Made by a program: the position numbers and the translations under genes | Notes under the pieces: model-generated | Database searches by the model: none | Seen by the model: the letters and a program-made list of their open reading frames with translations, nothing else | What the model was told of the DNA's origin: nothing | Assembly (NCBI RefSeq): GCF_001623075.1 | Contig: NZ_LMCF01000014.1 | Span: 1-57,129, forward strand | Reading direction: 5' to 3' | DNA: 57,129 bases | Source of the DNA: Pseudovibrio sp. Ad37 | Lineage (GTDB): Bacteria > Pseudomonadota > Alphaproteobacteria > Rhizobiales > Stappiaceae | Part shown: piece after piece, positions 35,757 through 46,320 of the stretch | How positions within the stretch are numbered: the first letter of the stretch is position 1 | Layout of the letters: the number at the start of each line of letters is the position of its first letter

Positions 35757-37316
35757 TCAGAATAAAACCGACGGCAACCATGTCGCTATCTGAGGGAAGA
35801 ACCAGACCAGTGCCATCCCGACAATCTGCAGCAGGATGTAAGGCAACACCCCTTTGTAGATCATGCCTGTTGTGATCTCAGGCGGTGCTGCCCCGCGTAG
35901 GTAAAACAGCGAGAAACCAAACGGCGGCGTCAGGAAGCTGGTTTGCAGATTGATTGCGATCATCACAGAGAGCCAGATTGGATCAAAGCCCATCATCAGC
36001 AGGGTAGGGCCAACGATCGGAAGCAAGATCACCGAGATCTCAACGAAGTCCATGAAAAAGCCCAGTGCGAAAATCAACGCCATCACAAACAGCAGCGCGC
36101 CCATCTCTCCACCAGGCATCGCAGAAATCAGCTCTTCAATGCGTGTATCACCTCCAAGGCCGCGGAAAATCAGCGAGAACACACTCGCTCCAATGATGGT
36201 CGCAAAGATCATCGCTGAGATGGAGAGCGTATTGGTCATCACTGGCGCCAACAACTGAGATCGCCACATGCGCATCACGCTTTGCAGCAGACCACTTATG
36301 CCGATGATTAACAGCACGATCGCAACAAACGCCAAGCCCCAGTCCGCAGCTGTCAGCTCGCTCTTTTGCAAGCGAATGGTAGTAAAGCCTGCAAGCGTAA
36401 TCACCGCCAGCAACGCAACAACACTGGCTCCAAGCAGCAGGTTTGACTTGCCGTTGCTCAGCCGGAAACCAGCAAGCAGCAAAGCGCCAACAGCACCAAC
36501 CGCGGCAGCTTCTGTTGGTGTCGCGACACCGCCCAAAATTGAGCCCAGAACGGCAATAATCAGAGCCACCGGTGGAATGAGCACAGATGCAATCCGCCGC
36601 ACTGAAGTTGTACCCAGCACTTGTTTGTCCATAGCAGGCGCACAACTAGGCTGAAGATAGGCGCGGACAAGCAGGTAGACGATGTAAACACCCACCAACA
36701 TCAATCCGGGGACCAGCGCTGCAGCAAATGTCTGACCCACACTGATTGTCTCAACGGTGAACTTGCCCTCAGCAAACTGAGCCTGCTGATAGGCGTTGGA
36801 CATCACCTCAGAAAGAATGATCAAAAGCGTTGAAGGGGGGATAATCTGCCCCAAAGTGCCAGCTGTACAAACCGTACCAGCAGCTAGTTTCGGATCGTAA
36901 CCATTACGCAGCATCGTTGGCAAAGCAATCAACGCCATCGTCACCACAGTTGCACCCACAATACCAGTGGAAGCTGCGAGCAACCCACCAACGAGCACAA
37001 CGGAAATACCCAGACCGCCACGAAGAGAACCGAACAACTTGCCCATTTCTTCCAGCAGGTCTTCAGCAATGCGGCTGCGTTCAAGCACAAGCCCCATGAA
37101 GACAAAGAGCGGGATCGCAATCAACACGTTGTTTGTCATCGTGCCGAAAATACGCTGCGAAAGCGCACCCAGCAGGCCGGTATCAAACGTGCCAGCCAAT
37201 GCTCCAAGAATTGCGAAGAGAACGGCCACACCAGCAATTGTGAAAGCAACGGGATAGCCCAGCAAAATCGCAAAGCACAAGCCAGCGAACATAAAGATAT
37301 CGAGAAACTCAATCAC
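35757..37316 (-). CDS. dctM: TRAP transporter large permease subunit (DctM)
   Basis: 519 residues, strongly hydrophobic with about fourteen membrane segments. Family segments include IPLFVFMGLVLERS, GTVCTAGTLGQIIPPS and the C-terminal TSFLTPPFGFSLFYLRG. It is about 80 residues longer than a plain DctM; the extra part (about 275-360) adds two hydrophobic segments, as in the mannitol/chloroaromatic-type TRAP group. It uses a cation gradient to move a substrate captured by DctP. The start is GTG, overlapping the dctQ stop (GTGA). Confidence 0.93.
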   Translation of the reverse strand: MIEFLDIFMFAGLCFAILLGYPVAFTIAGVAVLFAILGALAGTFDTGLLGALSQRIFGTMTNNVLIAIPLFVFMGLVLERSRIAEDLLEEMGKLFGSLRGGLGISVVLVGGLLAASTGIVGATVVTMALIALPTMLRNGYDPKLAAGTVCTAGTLGQIIPPSTLLIILSEVMSNAYQQAQFAEGKFTVETISVGQTFAAALVPGLMLVGVYIVYLLVRAYLQPSCAPAMDKQVLGTTSVRRIASVLIPPVALIIAVLGSILGGVATPTEAAAVGAVGALLLAGFRLSNGKSNLLLGASVVALLAVITLAGFTTIRLQKSELTAADWGLAFVAIVLLIIGISGLLQSVMRMWRSQLLAPVMTNTLSISAMIFATIIGASVFSLIFRGLGGDTRIEELISAMPGGEMGALLFVMALIFALGFFMDFVEISVILLPIVGPTLLMMGFDPIWLSVMIAINLQTSFLTPPFGFSLFYLRGAAPPEITTGMIYKGVLPYILLQIVGMALVWFFPQIATWLPSVLF

Positions 37317-37831
37317 AGCTTTGGCTCCTCAACATCAACACCACACAAGAAGAGGCCGTCGCGCAAAATGCCAGAAATACCCTGAATGATCAGAAGGCCG
37401 CAAAATGCTGGAATAAGGCTCTTAAGCAAAAAGCTCGCAGGTATGCCGCCAACAGAGATCGGCCCCTCTAGGATCTTCCAGCTGTTGTAAACAAACGGCC
37501 AGCTGATCCAAAGCAGCAACCCAACAGTTGGCAGCAAAAAGAGCAAAGCACCGATCAGGTTGATAATGGCTTTGGCCTTGGGAGAGGCCTGCCCGTAAAA
37601 GATGTCGACGCGCACATGCTTGTCAGCCAGAAGCGTATAGCCCGCGCCAAGCATGAAAACAGCGGCGTGCATGTAAAGCACGCCTTCGCCGAGAAAGATG
37701 TAGCTGATGCCAAACAGATAACGCAGCAAAACAATCGCGAACTGTAAAAGCAGCATAAACAACGCAAACCAGCGAATGGTATGACCAACCAGACGGTTGA
37801 TAGCGTCGAGTTTCAAAACAACAGAGGTCAT
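37313..37831 (-). CDS. dctQ: TRAP transporter small permease subunit (DctQ)
   Basis: 172 residues with four predicted membrane helices; the segment ADKHVRVDIFYGQ after the second helix is characteristic of DctQ. It bridges the large permease and overlaps its gene by 4 bases. It lies 190 bases after dctP, with a repeat between. Confidence 0.9.
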   Translation of the reverse strand: MTSVVLKLDAINRLVGHTIRWFALFMLLLQFAIVLLRYLFGISYIFLGEGVLYMHAAVFMLGAGYTLLADKHVRVDIFYGQASPKAKAIINLIGALLFLLPTVGLLLWISWPFVYNSWKILEGPISVGGIPASFLLKSLIPAFCGLLIIQGISGILRDGLFLCGVDVEEPKL

Positions 37832-37870
37832 CGGTGAGATCCGATCAGGCCAGAGTTTTTTCTTGGCTTT

Positions 37871-37921
37871 CTAGAGCGCCTCTTCGAAAAATAAATACTG
37901 ATTTTCGGAGAAAGGGGCGCA
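37871..37921. repeat. Intergenic palindrome between dctP and dctQ
   Basis: Begins CTAGAGCGCC and ends GGGGCGC, with inner CGAAAA ... TTTTCGG; an imperfect hairpin of the same family as 1588-1640 and 4392-4436. Placed within an operon, it may trim or stabilise the dctP message. Confidence 0.55.
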
Positions 37922-38021
37922 CTAAACTGACGAAAGCAGGAGAGCAGCCGGGGTGATGTACCCCGACTGAGTATTGCGCGGAAAATTCTGACAAACCGGG
38001 AGTTAGCCAGAAGACTGCAGC

Positions 38022-39122
38022 TTAACCGTAGTTGATGTCCAGAAGGCGCATATTCATCTGGCCGTTGTCTGCCAGAGGTTTGTATTCCTTCATGGATTCA
38101 CGATAGGTGAGGAAGCTTTCAGTGATGCGCTTTACCAACTCATCATCGTTCTGGCGCAGTTCGCCAATCACTTCACCCGCAGCGTTGCCCATTGCCAGAA
38201 TAACGTCTTCTGGCATGTTGCGAACCATGACGCCTTTTTCCGCAACCAGCATCTTCAGAGCCTTAGCATGGTTGGTGGTGTATTCAGTCCAAACATCGTT
38301 GTAGAGCGACGAGCAGGCAAACGCGACAACTTGCTTCAAGTCATCTGGGAGTGCACTGTAAGCCTCAGAGTTCACAGCACATTCTTCAGCCGAAGATGGC
38401 TCGCCCACACCTGGGAAGTAATAGTTCTTGGCAACCTGATAAAAACCCAGAGCAGAGTCAGTCCAAGGTCCGATAAACTCACCTGCATCCAGTGTTCCTG
38501 TCTGCAGTGCCTGGAACATGTCGCGGCCACCCATTGCTTGAACAGCCATGCCCATCTTGGTGCACATCTCAGAAGCAAGACCAGTGGTACGGAAGCGTAG
38601 ACCTTTCAGGTCCTCAGCCGAGTTGATTTCGGTGCGGAACCAACCAGCTGCTTGTGGGCCAGAGTTGCCACACAGGAACGGCTTAAGATTAAAGCGGGCA
38701 TACATCTCATCGTAGAGCGCCTGACCACCGCCATGGGCCATCCAGCCATATTGCTCATCAGCGGTCAAACCAAATGGCTGAGATCCGAACAGCAGGAAGC
38801 CTTTGGACTTAGAGCCCCAATATGCCGGAACAGAGTGGTAAAGTTCAGCAGTTCCCTCCGATACTGCATCAAACACACCACGACCCGGAACAAGCTCACC
38901 AGCTGCATAGAGTTTTACCTCAATGCGGCCACCGGAAAGCATGGTGATACGGTCTGCAAGCATCTGCGCTGCAACGCCAGGACCCGGAAGGTTTTTTGGC
39001 CACGAGGTGACCATCTTCCACTTGATCTTGTCGGAAGCAACAGCCGGAGCTGCCAGAGCAGAAGCAGCGGCGACGCCAGTTGCTGCAACACCTGCGCCCT
39101 TAAGAAAATCACGTCTTTTCAT
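38022..39122 (-). CDS. dctP: TRAP transporter substrate-binding protein (DctP, TakP-like)
   Basis: 366 residues. The N-terminus MKRRDFLKGAGVAATGVAAA is a twin-arginine (Tat) signal, so it is exported folded. The mature part has TRAP motifs: AGELVPGRGVFDAV, GWFRTEINSAEDLKGLRFRT with the arginine that clamps a substrate carboxylate, and EFIGPWTDSALGFY. These resemble TakP, which binds 2-oxo acids. GAGGGG stands 8 bases before the ATG at 39122. It lies directly downstream of hutU on the same strand, separated by a hairpin without a U-run, so it may be read together with the hut genes and carry a histidine-derived acid such as urocanate. The ligand is inference. Confidence 0.9.
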   Translation of the reverse strand: MKRRDFLKGAGVAATGVAAASALAAPAVASDKIKWKMVTSWPKNLPGPGVAAQMLADRITMLSGGRIEVKLYAAGELVPGRGVFDAVSEGTAELYHSVPAYWGSKSKGFLLFGSQPFGLTADEQYGWMAHGGGQALYDEMYARFNLKPFLCGNSGPQAAGWFRTEINSAEDLKGLRFRTTGLASEMCTKMGMAVQAMGGRDMFQALQTGTLDAGEFIGPWTDSALGFYQVAKNYYFPGVGEPSSAEECAVNSEAYSALPDDLKQVVAFACSSLYNDVWTEYTTNHAKALKMLVAEKGVMVRNMPEDVILAMGNAAGEVIGELRQNDDELVKRITESFLTYRESMKEYKPLADNGQMNMRLLDINYG

Positions 39123-39150
39123 AATTTTTCCCCTCAAAAATTAGAATAAC

Positions 39151-39175
39151 AAGGGGCCGCGAACTGCGGTCCCTT
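39151..39175 (-). terminator. Stem-loop between hutU and dctP
   Basis: AAGGGGCCGC (39151-39160) pairs with GCGGTCCCTT (39166-39175), loop GAACT, with one G-U pair. The minus strand has no U-run after it, so read-through from hutU into dctP is likely; the plus side does have TTTTT, but no gene ends there. Confidence 0.5.
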
Positions 39176-39281
39176 ATCGGTTTTTGTTTAAAGTCTGGAG
39201 TGCCAGAATACGCGGCTAGACCAGTTTGCCCGGAAATGGAGTAGCTGTCTTAATCAGGAAAGGTTTGTACTCCCGAGTCAG

Positions 39282-40967
39282 TTACTTACCTAGAGATGGT
39301 AAGTTCAAACCATTCTCCTTGGCGCAATCAATTGCCAATTGGTAGCCTGCGTCCGCATGGCGCATGACACCTGTCGCAGGGTCATTCCACAGCACACGGC
39401 CAACACGCTCATCAGCTTCTTTCGTTCCGTCACAACAAATCACCATGCCGGAATGCTGGGAAAAGCCCATGCCAACACCACCGCCATGGTGCAGAGACAC
39501 CCATGTTGCGCCAGAAGCAGTGTTCAACAGCGCATTAAGCAGCGGCCAGTCAGAAACAGCATCAGAGCCATCCATCATGGATTCCGTTTCACGATTTGGC
39601 GACGCAACAGAGCCGGAATCCAGATGATCACGACCAATCACGACAGGAGCCTTCAGCTCGCCATTGCGAACCATCTCGTTAAACGCAAGCCCGAGGCGGT
39701 GACGCTGTCCAAGGCCAACCCAGCAGATACGTGCTGGCAACCCCTGGAAGGAGATACGCTCCCGCGCCATATCTAGCCAGTTGTGCAGGTGCGGATCATC
39801 AGGAATGAGTTCCTTCACCTTTTGGTCTGTCTTGTAGATGTCCTCTGGATCACCTGAAAGCGCTGCCCAACGGAACGGACCAACGCCTTTACAGAACAAC
39901 GGACGAATGTAGGCAGGGACAAATCCTGGGAAGTCGAAGGCGTTCTCTAAGCCTTCTTCAAATGCCATCTGACGGATGTTGTTGCCGTAATCCACTGTTG
40001 GAACACCGCGTTCATGGAAGTCCAGCATCGCCTTCACATGTACTTTCATGGAGGCACGGGCCGCTATCTCAACGGCCTTCGGATCGCTCTCGCGTTTTTC
40101 TTTCCACTGCGCCATGGTCCAGCCCTGTGGCATGTATCCATTGATCGGGTCATGAGCAGACGTCTGGTCTGTCACGATATCCGGACGAACACCACGCTCA
40201 ACCAGTTCAGCAAAAATGTCAGCGGCATTGCCGAGCAAGCCAACAGACTTGGCTTCACCTGCAGCCGTCCAACGCTCAATCATCTCCAGCGCTTCATCAA
40301 GCGTCTTGACTTTCTCATCAACGTATTTGGTACGCAGGCGGAAATCGATGCTGTCCTCGTTGCACTCAACGGCCAGACAAGAGGCTCCAGCCATGACTGC
40401 AGCAAGCGGCTGAGCGCCACCCATACCGCCAAGACCGCCAGTCAGGATCCACTTGCCTTTCAGGTCTCCGCCATAATGCTGACGGCCTGCCTCAACGAAG
40501 GTTTCGTAAGTGCCCTGAACAATGCCCTGTGAGCCGATGTAGATCCACGAGCCCGCAGTCATCTGGCCGTACATCGCCAGACCTTTTTTATCCAGCTCGT
40601 TAAAGTGATCCCAGTTTGCCCAATGCGGTACAAGGTTGGAGTTAGCGATCAAAACACGTGGTGCATTCTCATGCGTGCGGAATACACCAACTGGCTTACC
40701 GGACTGCACCAGCAAGGTTTCATCAGCTTCCAGCTTTTTGAGGCTATCGACAATGGTGTCGAAATCTTTCCAGGTGCGCGCAGCACGGCCAATGCCACCA
40801 TACACCACCAGCTCATGCGGGTTTTCAGCCACATCAGGGTGCAAGTTGTTCATAAGCATGCGCAACGGTGCTTCCGTCAGCCAGCTCTTGGCATTCAACT
40901 CTGGCCCGGTTGGTGGAAAGATATCGCGCGTATTCTTGCGAGGGTCTTGAGTGAGCGTATCGGTCAT
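39282..40967 (-). CDS. hutU: Urocanate hydratase
   Basis: 561 residues, full length. The tightly bound NAD site [13 protein letters not shown] and the active-site cysteine in [20 protein letters not shown] are conserved. It hydrates urocanate to imidazolonepropionate, the second step of histidine breakdown. The ATG at 40967 (MTDTLTQ) follows GGAG; the frame is open to 41096, inside hutG. It lies 11 bases after hutG. Confidence 0.97.
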   Translation of the reverse strand: MTDTLTQDPRKNTRDIFPPTGPELNAKSWLTEAPLRMLMNNLHPDVAENPHELVVYGGIGRAARTWKDFDTIVDSLKKLEADETLLVQSGKPVGVFRTHENAPRVLIANSNLVPHWANWDHFNELDKKGLAMYGQMTAGSWIYIGSQGIVQGTYETFVEAGRQHYGGDLKGKWILTGGLGGMGGAQPLAAVMAGASCLAVECNEDSIDFRLRTKYVDEKVKTLDEALEMIERWTAAGEAKSVGLLGNAADIFAELVERGVRPDIVTDQTSAHDPINGYMPQGWTMAQWKEKRESDPKAVEIAARASMKVHVKAMLDFHERGVPTVDYGNNIRQMAFEEGLENAFDFPGFVPAYIRPLFCKGVGPFRWAALSGDPEDIYKTDQKVKELIPDDPHLHNWLDMARERISFQGLPARICWVGLGQRHRLGLAFNEMVRNGELKAPVVIGRDHLDSGSVASPNRETESMMDGSDAVSDWPLLNALLNTASGATWVSLHHGGGVGMGFSQHSGMVICCDGTKEADERVGRVLWNDPATGVMRHADAGYQLAIDCAKENGLNLPSLGK

Positions 40968-40978
40968 TGTCGGCTCCG

Positions 40979-41806
40979 TTAGCGACTTGTACTGGCGCTT
41001 GAAAAGGCCCCGGCAAGGGCATGTGCTTCTAACTGAGTAAGAATGGATTTGAGAGTGGTTCGCGTCTTGTCCGCACTTTCTGGAGCGTAAGCCCACGGGC
41101 TCTGCTCAAACATGTAGGCCCGCTGCGCTGTCTCCATCTGAATGGCGTGCATGCTAGTCTCGGGCTTGCCATAATGGCGTGTTGTCCAGCCACCTTTAAA
41201 ACGCGCATTCACTACAGTTTCTACGCTGGCATCTGCACGGCAGGCCTCAACAGTGATCTGCTCAATCATCGAAGCACAGGTTTGCCCGCCATTGGTGCCA
41301 ATGTTGAAGACTGGCAGTTCACCTTCAAACAGAAACGAGATATTGGAGCGGATGGAATGGCAGTCGTAAAGAACAGCGACACCAAACTTCTGCCGCACAC
41401 GCTCCAGCTCTTCGGCAATCGCCTCATGATACGGTGCATGGAACTTAGTGCGACGCTCTTCAACTTCATCCTCAGATGGTTCATGCCCATCTCGATAGAT
41501 TGAGCGTCCATCAAAGTCAGTCAGCGGGCAAAGAGTGGTGGTGTTCTGGCCCGGATAAAGCGATACATCTGCAGGGTCACGGTTGGCATCAATTACATAA
41601 CGATGCACCGGTGTCTGGATTACACTCGCGTTTTCCAGCAGGCCGTCATAAAGGCGGTTGATGTGCCAGTCCGTATCAGCCAGCGCGTGCCCAACTGGGT
41701 TGAATCTGTCCCAGATAGCCAGCGGCACATCTGTGCCTCCATGCGGCTGGGCAAGAACAATCGGGCTGTCACCACGTTTGATCAGGGGGGAGAAAGAACA
41801 GGTCAA
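40979..41806 (-). CDS. hutG: N-formylglutamate deformylase
   Basis: 275 residues of the N-formylglutamate amidohydrolase family: [10 protein letters not shown] at the start, [17 protein letters not shown], then [11 protein letters not shown] and [12 protein letters not shown]. Histidines and acidic residues in these segments form the zinc site. It releases glutamate and formate, completing the HutF/HutG branch. The start is TTG, one base after the hutH stop; AGAGGAGG lies 5 bases before it, which supports this unusual codon. Confidence 0.93.
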   Translation of the reverse strand: MTCSFSPLIKRGDSPIVLAQPHGGTDVPLAIWDRFNPVGHALADTDWHINRLYDGLLENASVIQTPVHRYVIDANRDPADVSLYPGQNTTTLCPLTDFDGRSIYRDGHEPSEDEVEERRTKFHAPYHEAIAEELERVRQKFGVAVLYDCHSIRSNISFLFEGELPVFNIGTNGGQTCASMIEQITVEACRADASVETVVNARFKGGWTTRHYGKPETSMHAIQMETAQRAYMFEQSPWAYAPESADKTRTTLKSILTQLEAHALAGAFSSASTSR

Positions 41807-43375
41807 TCAAGCCTCCTCTAACTTGAAAAACTGGGCTTTGCTGGCCGCATCAAAAATTCGACCAGAAGCAACAAGCTCAGCCGCTTTTTCCAGATCTGGC
41901 GCCATGTAGCGATCGTCTTCCAGCTCTTCCACCTCTGTGCGTACAGCTTTGATGACTTCCTGCAAGATCGGACTGGTTTTGAGCGGAGTACGGAACTCAA
42001 TGCCTTGAGCCGCCATCAGCAACTCAATGCCGATGATCTGGGAAAGGTTGGCGTTCATATCAATCAAGCGCCGTGCAGCATGGGTCGCCATGGAAACATG
42101 GTCTTCCTGATTGGCACTGGTCGGCGTTGAATCCACGGAGCACGGAGCCGCACGTTGTTTGTTCTCGCTGTAAAGCGCTGCAGAGGTCACGTCCGCAATC
42201 ATAAAGCCGGAGTTGAGGCCCGGATTTGGCGTCAGGAACGGCGGCAGACCGTAGTTGAGTGCAGGATCAACCAGCGTTGCGATCCGGCGCTGCGAGATTG
42301 CGCCAATCTCGGCAATGGCAAGTGCGGTCTGATCTGCAGCAAACGCTACAGGCTCAGCATGGAAGTTGCCGCCAGAAACAATGGAGCCGTCTTTGAAGAC
42401 AAGCGGGTTATCAGTCACCGCATTGGCTTCAATCTCAAGCGTATAAGCAACCTGAGCAAGAAGCCCCAGTACGGCACCCATCACCTGAGGTTGGCAGCGC
42501 AGGCAGTACGGATCTTGCACGCGCTCATCATCCTCGCGGTGGCTTTCGCGGATGGCAGAACCAGACATTAGCTCGCGAATGGTAGCAGCGGCAGAGATTT
42601 GGCCTTTATGACCGCGCAGCTCTTGGATCTCTGGGCGGAACGGAGCGCCAGAGCCCATCAACGCATCGACGGACATAGCACCGGTAATCAATGCAGTCTT
42701 CGCAAGACGATGTGCCTGGAACAGACCCGCAAGAGCAAGCGCAGTTGAAACCTGCGTGCCATTGATCAGCGCAAGGCCTTCCTTCGCTGCTAGCTGAATA
42801 GTCGGAATACCAGCCAACCGCATCGCTTCTTTGCCAGAAACACGCACACCACCAAAGAAGGCCTCTCCTTCACCGAGCATCACAGCTGCAATGTGAGAAA
42901 GCGGAGCCAGGTCACCGGAAGCGCCGACGCTACCCTGACCCGGAACCACTGGCACAACATTGTGCGCCAGCATCTGTTCAAGACACTCAATCAACTCCCA
43001 CCGCACACCGGATGCGCCGCGACCCAGCGAGGCGAGTTTTAGCACAATCACCAAACGCACAATGTTTTGCGGCAGCACATCACCAACGCCGCAGCAATGC
43101 GAAAGAATGAGGTTTCTCTGCAAGGTAGCAGTATTATCGCTAGGGATTTTGACAGAAGCAAGCTTCCCAAATCCCGTATTCACCCCATACACTGGTGTAT
43201 CGCCCTGTGCCGCTGCATGCACAACAGCAGCAGCTCGTTCAACGCCCTCTTTGCAAGAGCGGTCCAGTTCTACATTGGCCTCGGTGCGATAGATCTGCTG
43301 AAGCTGAGAAAGTGCAATTTCTCCCGGTTTTAAAATCAGTTTAGGTTTGGAAGAGACGGTGGGGGAACTAGTCAT
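41807..43375 (-). CDS. hutH: Histidine ammonia-lyase
   Basis: 522 residues. The MIO cofactor triad Ala-Ser-Gly lies in [14 protein letters not shown] (about 150), and [11 protein letters not shown] near the N-terminus is the catalytic tyrosine loop. It deaminates histidine to urocanate. The ATG at 43375 (MTSSPTV) is used; the frame stays open to 43636 but that would overlap hutI. It lies 14 bases after hutI and abuts hutG. Confidence 0.97.
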   Translation of the reverse strand: MTSSPTVSSKPKLILKPGEIALSQLQQIYRTEANVELDRSCKEGVERAAAVVHAAAQGDTPVYGVNTGFGKLASVKIPSDNTATLQRNLILSHCCGVGDVLPQNIVRLVIVLKLASLGRGASGVRWELIECLEQMLAHNVVPVVPGQGSVGASGDLAPLSHIAAVMLGEGEAFFGGVRVSGKEAMRLAGIPTIQLAAKEGLALINGTQVSTALALAGLFQAHRLAKTALITGAMSVDALMGSGAPFRPEIQELRGHKGQISAAATIRELMSGSAIRESHREDDERVQDPYCLRCQPQVMGAVLGLLAQVAYTLEIEANAVTDNPLVFKDGSIVSGGNFHAEPVAFAADQTALAIAEIGAISQRRIATLVDPALNYGLPPFLTPNPGLNSGFMIADVTSAALYSENKQRAAPCSVDSTPTSANQEDHVSMATHAARRLIDMNANLSQIIGIELLMAAQGIEFRTPLKTSPILQEVIKAVRTEVEELEDDRYMAPDLEKAAELVASGRIFDAASKAQFFKLEEA

Positions 43376-43389
43376 AAATGCCTCAGTGC

Positions 43390-44625
43390 TTAATTTGCTT
43401 GTGTTTTTGTGATGTCTTTGCCGAGGAAATACAGGCGGTTCAGTGGGTTGAACCCGATCCGATAGGCCAGTTCGGCTGGCTCCTTTACATCCCAGATCGC
43501 AATGTTTGCCTGCTTGCCTGCTTCCAAAGTTCCGCAAGTCTCCGCTTGCCCCAGTGCTTGGGCTGCATTGCGAGTAATCCCAGCCAGCGCTTCCTGCGGT
43601 GTCATGCGGAACAAAGTGCACGCCATGTTCATACACAGCAGAAGCGAGGTGAGGGGAGAGGACCCCGGATTAGCATCTGTCGCCAGAGCAATCGGAACAC
43701 CGGCATCGCGCAATTCCTGAAGCGGAGGATGCTGAGTTTCACGCAGGAAGTAGAATGCGCCCGGCAGCAAAACGGCAACAGTTCCAGCTTCCTTTATGCT
43801 CGCAATACCGGCGGCATCCAGATACTCCAGATGATCAGCGGAAAGCGCTTTGTGGCTGGCTGCCATAGCCGTGCCACCAAGGTTGGAGAGCTGCTCAGAA
43901 TGAATTTTTACTGGCAGGCCAAGCTCCTGAGCCCGGTCAAATACGCGGCTGACCTGCTCAGGTGAAAACGCAATCCCTTCACAGAAAGCATCAACCGCAT
44001 CAGCAAGGTTCTCGGCCTGAACAGCAGGGAGCACTTCATTGCAAACAAAGCTGATATAAGCATCACTGCGTCCTTCATACTCAGGCGGCAACGCATGTGC
44101 GCCGAGAAAGGTGGTCAGGACCTTGACTGGCCGAAGTTCACCAATCTTGCGGGCAACTCGCAGCATTTTCAGCTCGGTATTTAGATCCAGCCCATAACCA
44201 GACTTAATCTCCAGAAGTGTCACACCCTCCGCCAGCAATGCATCAACGCGTGGCAATGCATTGGCTAACAGGTCTTCTTCACTGGAAGCGCGCGTAGCAG
44301 CAACAGTGGAACGAATACCACCACCGGCGCGGGCAATCTCTTCATAGGTCGCACCATTCAACCGCATCTCAAACTCACGAGCGCGGGAACCGCCATAGAC
44401 AATATGCGTGTGGCAATCAACGAGAGACGGTGTTGCGAGGCGTCCGCCAAGGTCGGTTTGTCCAGCCTCTTTCCAGTCCTCTGGCAAATCCTGCTCAGGG
44501 CCAATCCAACAGATTGTGTCGTCTTCAATGGCAATCGCTGCGCCATGGATCAGGCCATAACCATCCGACTGCTCAGAAAGAGTTGCAGCTGTCAGGTTGG
44601 TGAGTACGGTTCTCCCGCTTGTCAT
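43390..44625 (-). CDS. hutI: Imidazolonepropionase
   Basis: 411 residues, amidohydrolase superfamily. Metal and substrate motifs [31 protein letters not shown] and [10 protein letters not shown] are intact. It opens imidazolonepropionate to formiminoglutamate. It heads the minus-strand hut operon; GGGAGGG stands before the ATG at 44625. The 274-base region shared with hutF upstream carries candidate HutC sites. Confidence 0.96.
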   Translation of the reverse strand: MTSGRTVLTNLTAATLSEQSDGYGLIHGAAIAIEDDTICWIGPEQDLPEDWKEAGQTDLGGRLATPSLVDCHTHIVYGGSRAREFEMRLNGATYEEIARAGGGIRSTVAATRASSEEDLLANALPRVDALLAEGVTLLEIKSGYGLDLNTELKMLRVARKIGELRPVKVLTTFLGAHALPPEYEGRSDAYISFVCNEVLPAVQAENLADAVDAFCEGIAFSPEQVSRVFDRAQELGLPVKIHSEQLSNLGGTAMAASHKALSADHLEYLDAAGIASIKEAGTVAVLLPGAFYFLRETQHPPLQELRDAGVPIALATDANPGSSPLTSLLLCMNMACTLFRMTPQEALAGITRNAAQALGQAETCGTLEAGKQANIAIWDVKEPAELAYRIGFNPLNRLYFLGKDITKTQAN

Positions 44626-44685
44626 GGACCCTCCCGAGATTCCACGTGAATTCACTTCAGTAAAAATCTACATGGAAATCGCTTA

Positions 44686-44697
44686 ATGTCTATACAT
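44686..44697. promoter_or_regulatory. Candidate HutC operator (hutI side)
   Basis: ATGTCTATACAT, an ATGT-N4-ACAT inverted repeat of the sort bound by HutC/GntR regulators, 60 bases upstream of hutI in the region shared with hutF. A weaker ATGTATATGC element at 44829-44838 is nearer hutF. Confidence 0.5.
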
Positions 44698-44828
44698 AAA
44701 AAATGTGCAATGTGCGTAATTCTTGATCCAATGCGCCTGAGAAGATTGAATAAATAGCTAAATTAAGCCATTTATGTCATTATGTGGTGATATTTTAGAA
44801 AAATGATGTGGTTGTGTGGGTTGCATTT

Positions 44829-44838
44829 ATGTATATGC
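44829..44838. promoter_or_regulatory. Weaker HutC-like half site (hutF side)
   Basis: ATGTATATGC matches one half and the centre of the TGTATATACA-like HutC palindrome; the other half is degenerate. It lies about 60 bases before hutF, mirroring the site before hutI. Confidence 0.3.
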
Positions 44839-44899
44839 TTATTAATGTAAAAATGATCTGAGCTGATCATCGTTTCACATCAAACCTATTGAGTGAGCA

Positions 44900-46276
44900 A
44901 TGAAAACCATCTTTGCAGGGCAGGCTTTACTTCCCACTGGTCTAACTGAAAATGTGCGCTTGCGCTTGGACGACAATGGCACAATCAAAGCCGTTGAGAC
45001 TGGGGTAAAACCTGAAGGCGAAGAGGTTTCCGGCAAAAGCAGAATGATCTGTCCTGCTCCTGCCAACTTGCATTCACATGCCTTCCAACGCGCAATGGCT
45101 GGCATGACAGAAGTGCGCCAAAAGGGAAAAGATAGTTTCTGGACCTGGCGTGAGCTCATGTATCGCTTTTTGGGGCAATTGCGCCCGGAGCAAGCCGAGG
45201 CAATCGCAGCGCTGGTCTATATGGAGATGTTAGAGGCTGGCTATGCCAGTGTGGGTGAGTTCCACTACCTCCATCACCAACTAGATGGAACACCCTACGA
45301 CACCCTTGCAGAAATGAGCGATCGCATCTTTGCCGCTGCCAGCCAGACAGGCATCGGCCTCACGCATCTGCCGGTGCTCTATTCCTACGGTGGTGCAGGC
45401 GAACAGCCACTCAGTGGCGGTCAGCTGCGGTTCGGCAATGATCTGGATCGTCATCTGCAACTCATTGAGCAAGCGTCGAAAACGCTGACTGCCACTCTAC
45501 CTGTTGACTGTCAGGTCGGCATCGCACCACATTCACTACGGGCAACCAACCCATCTCAGTTGCGCGAGATTGCTTCCACGTTTGCAGGCAAGCCTGTTCA
45601 CATCCACATCTCAGAGCAGATGAAGGAAGTGGAAGCCGTTCAGGAATGGCTGGGCGCACGGCCAATCGAATGGTTATTGAGCAATGTTGATGTGCAAAAC
45701 AACTGGTGTTTTGTGCATGCAACCCACATGACTACAGAGGAAACGGTAGCCATGGCGAAGGCTGGTGCAGTCGCAGGTCTTTGCCCGATTACGGAGGCGA
45801 ATCTCGGCGACGGCATCTTTAATGGCCCAACATTCATCGAAGCTGGTGGTGTCTATGGTGTCGGCTCGGATAGTAACCTGCGTATCTCGCTCTCTGAAGA
45901 ACTGCGCATTCTTGAATACAGCCAACGCCTGCGTGATCAGTCTCGCAATGTGATGTTGTGTGGGGAAGGCTCTGTCGGCACGGCCATGTATCAGGCCTCT
46001 GCCAAAGGCGGTGCACAAGCGCTTGGTCGGCGCACTGGTGAGCTGAAGGAAGGCCATCTGGCTGATGTGGTTGCAATCGACACCACTCGCGTTGAATTTG
46101 CAGGCCTGAGACCAGACCAATATCTCGACTATTGGATTTTTGCAGGTGATGACCGTGTGGTGACTGATGTCTGGTCGGCCGGGCGCCACATGGTGAAAGA
46201 TGGACAGCACATCCACCGTGCAGCTATCACGGCTAAATACAGAGAACAGCTTGCAGTTTTGCTGGAAGCAGCCTAA
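44900..46276 (+). CDS. hutF: Formimidoylglutamate deiminase
   Basis: 458 residues, amidohydrolase superfamily. The metal motif is NLHSHAFQRAMAGM, followed by WTWRELMYRF, VGIAPHSLRA, VHIHISEQMKEVE and GVGSDSNLRISL. It converts formiminoglutamate to N-formylglutamate and ammonia, which HutG then splits. Divergent from hutI and followed 44 bases later by hutC. Confidence 0.95.
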   Translation: MKTIFAGQALLPTGLTENVRLRLDDNGTIKAVETGVKPEGEEVSGKSRMICPAPANLHSHAFQRAMAGMTEVRQKGKDSFWTWRELMYRFLGQLRPEQAEAIAALVYMEMLEAGYASVGEFHYLHHQLDGTPYDTLAEMSDRIFAAASQTGIGLTHLPVLYSYGGAGEQPLSGGQLRFGNDLDRHLQLIEQASKTLTATLPVDCQVGIAPHSLRATNPSQLREIASTFAGKPVHIHISEQMKEVEAVQEWLGARPIEWLLSNVDVQNNWCFVHATHMTTEETVAMAKAGAVAGLCPITEANLGDGIFNGPTFIEAGGVYGVGSDSNLRISLSEELRILEYSQRLRDQSRNVMLCGEGSVGTAMYQASAKGGAQALGRRTGELKEGHLADVVAIDTTRVEFAGLRPDQYLDYWIFAGDDRVVTDVWSAGRHMVKDGQHIHRAAITAKYREQLAVLLEAA

Positions 46277-46320
46277 CAACGCGCCAAATCAATTCCAAAT
46301 GAAAACGACAGGACAAGCGC

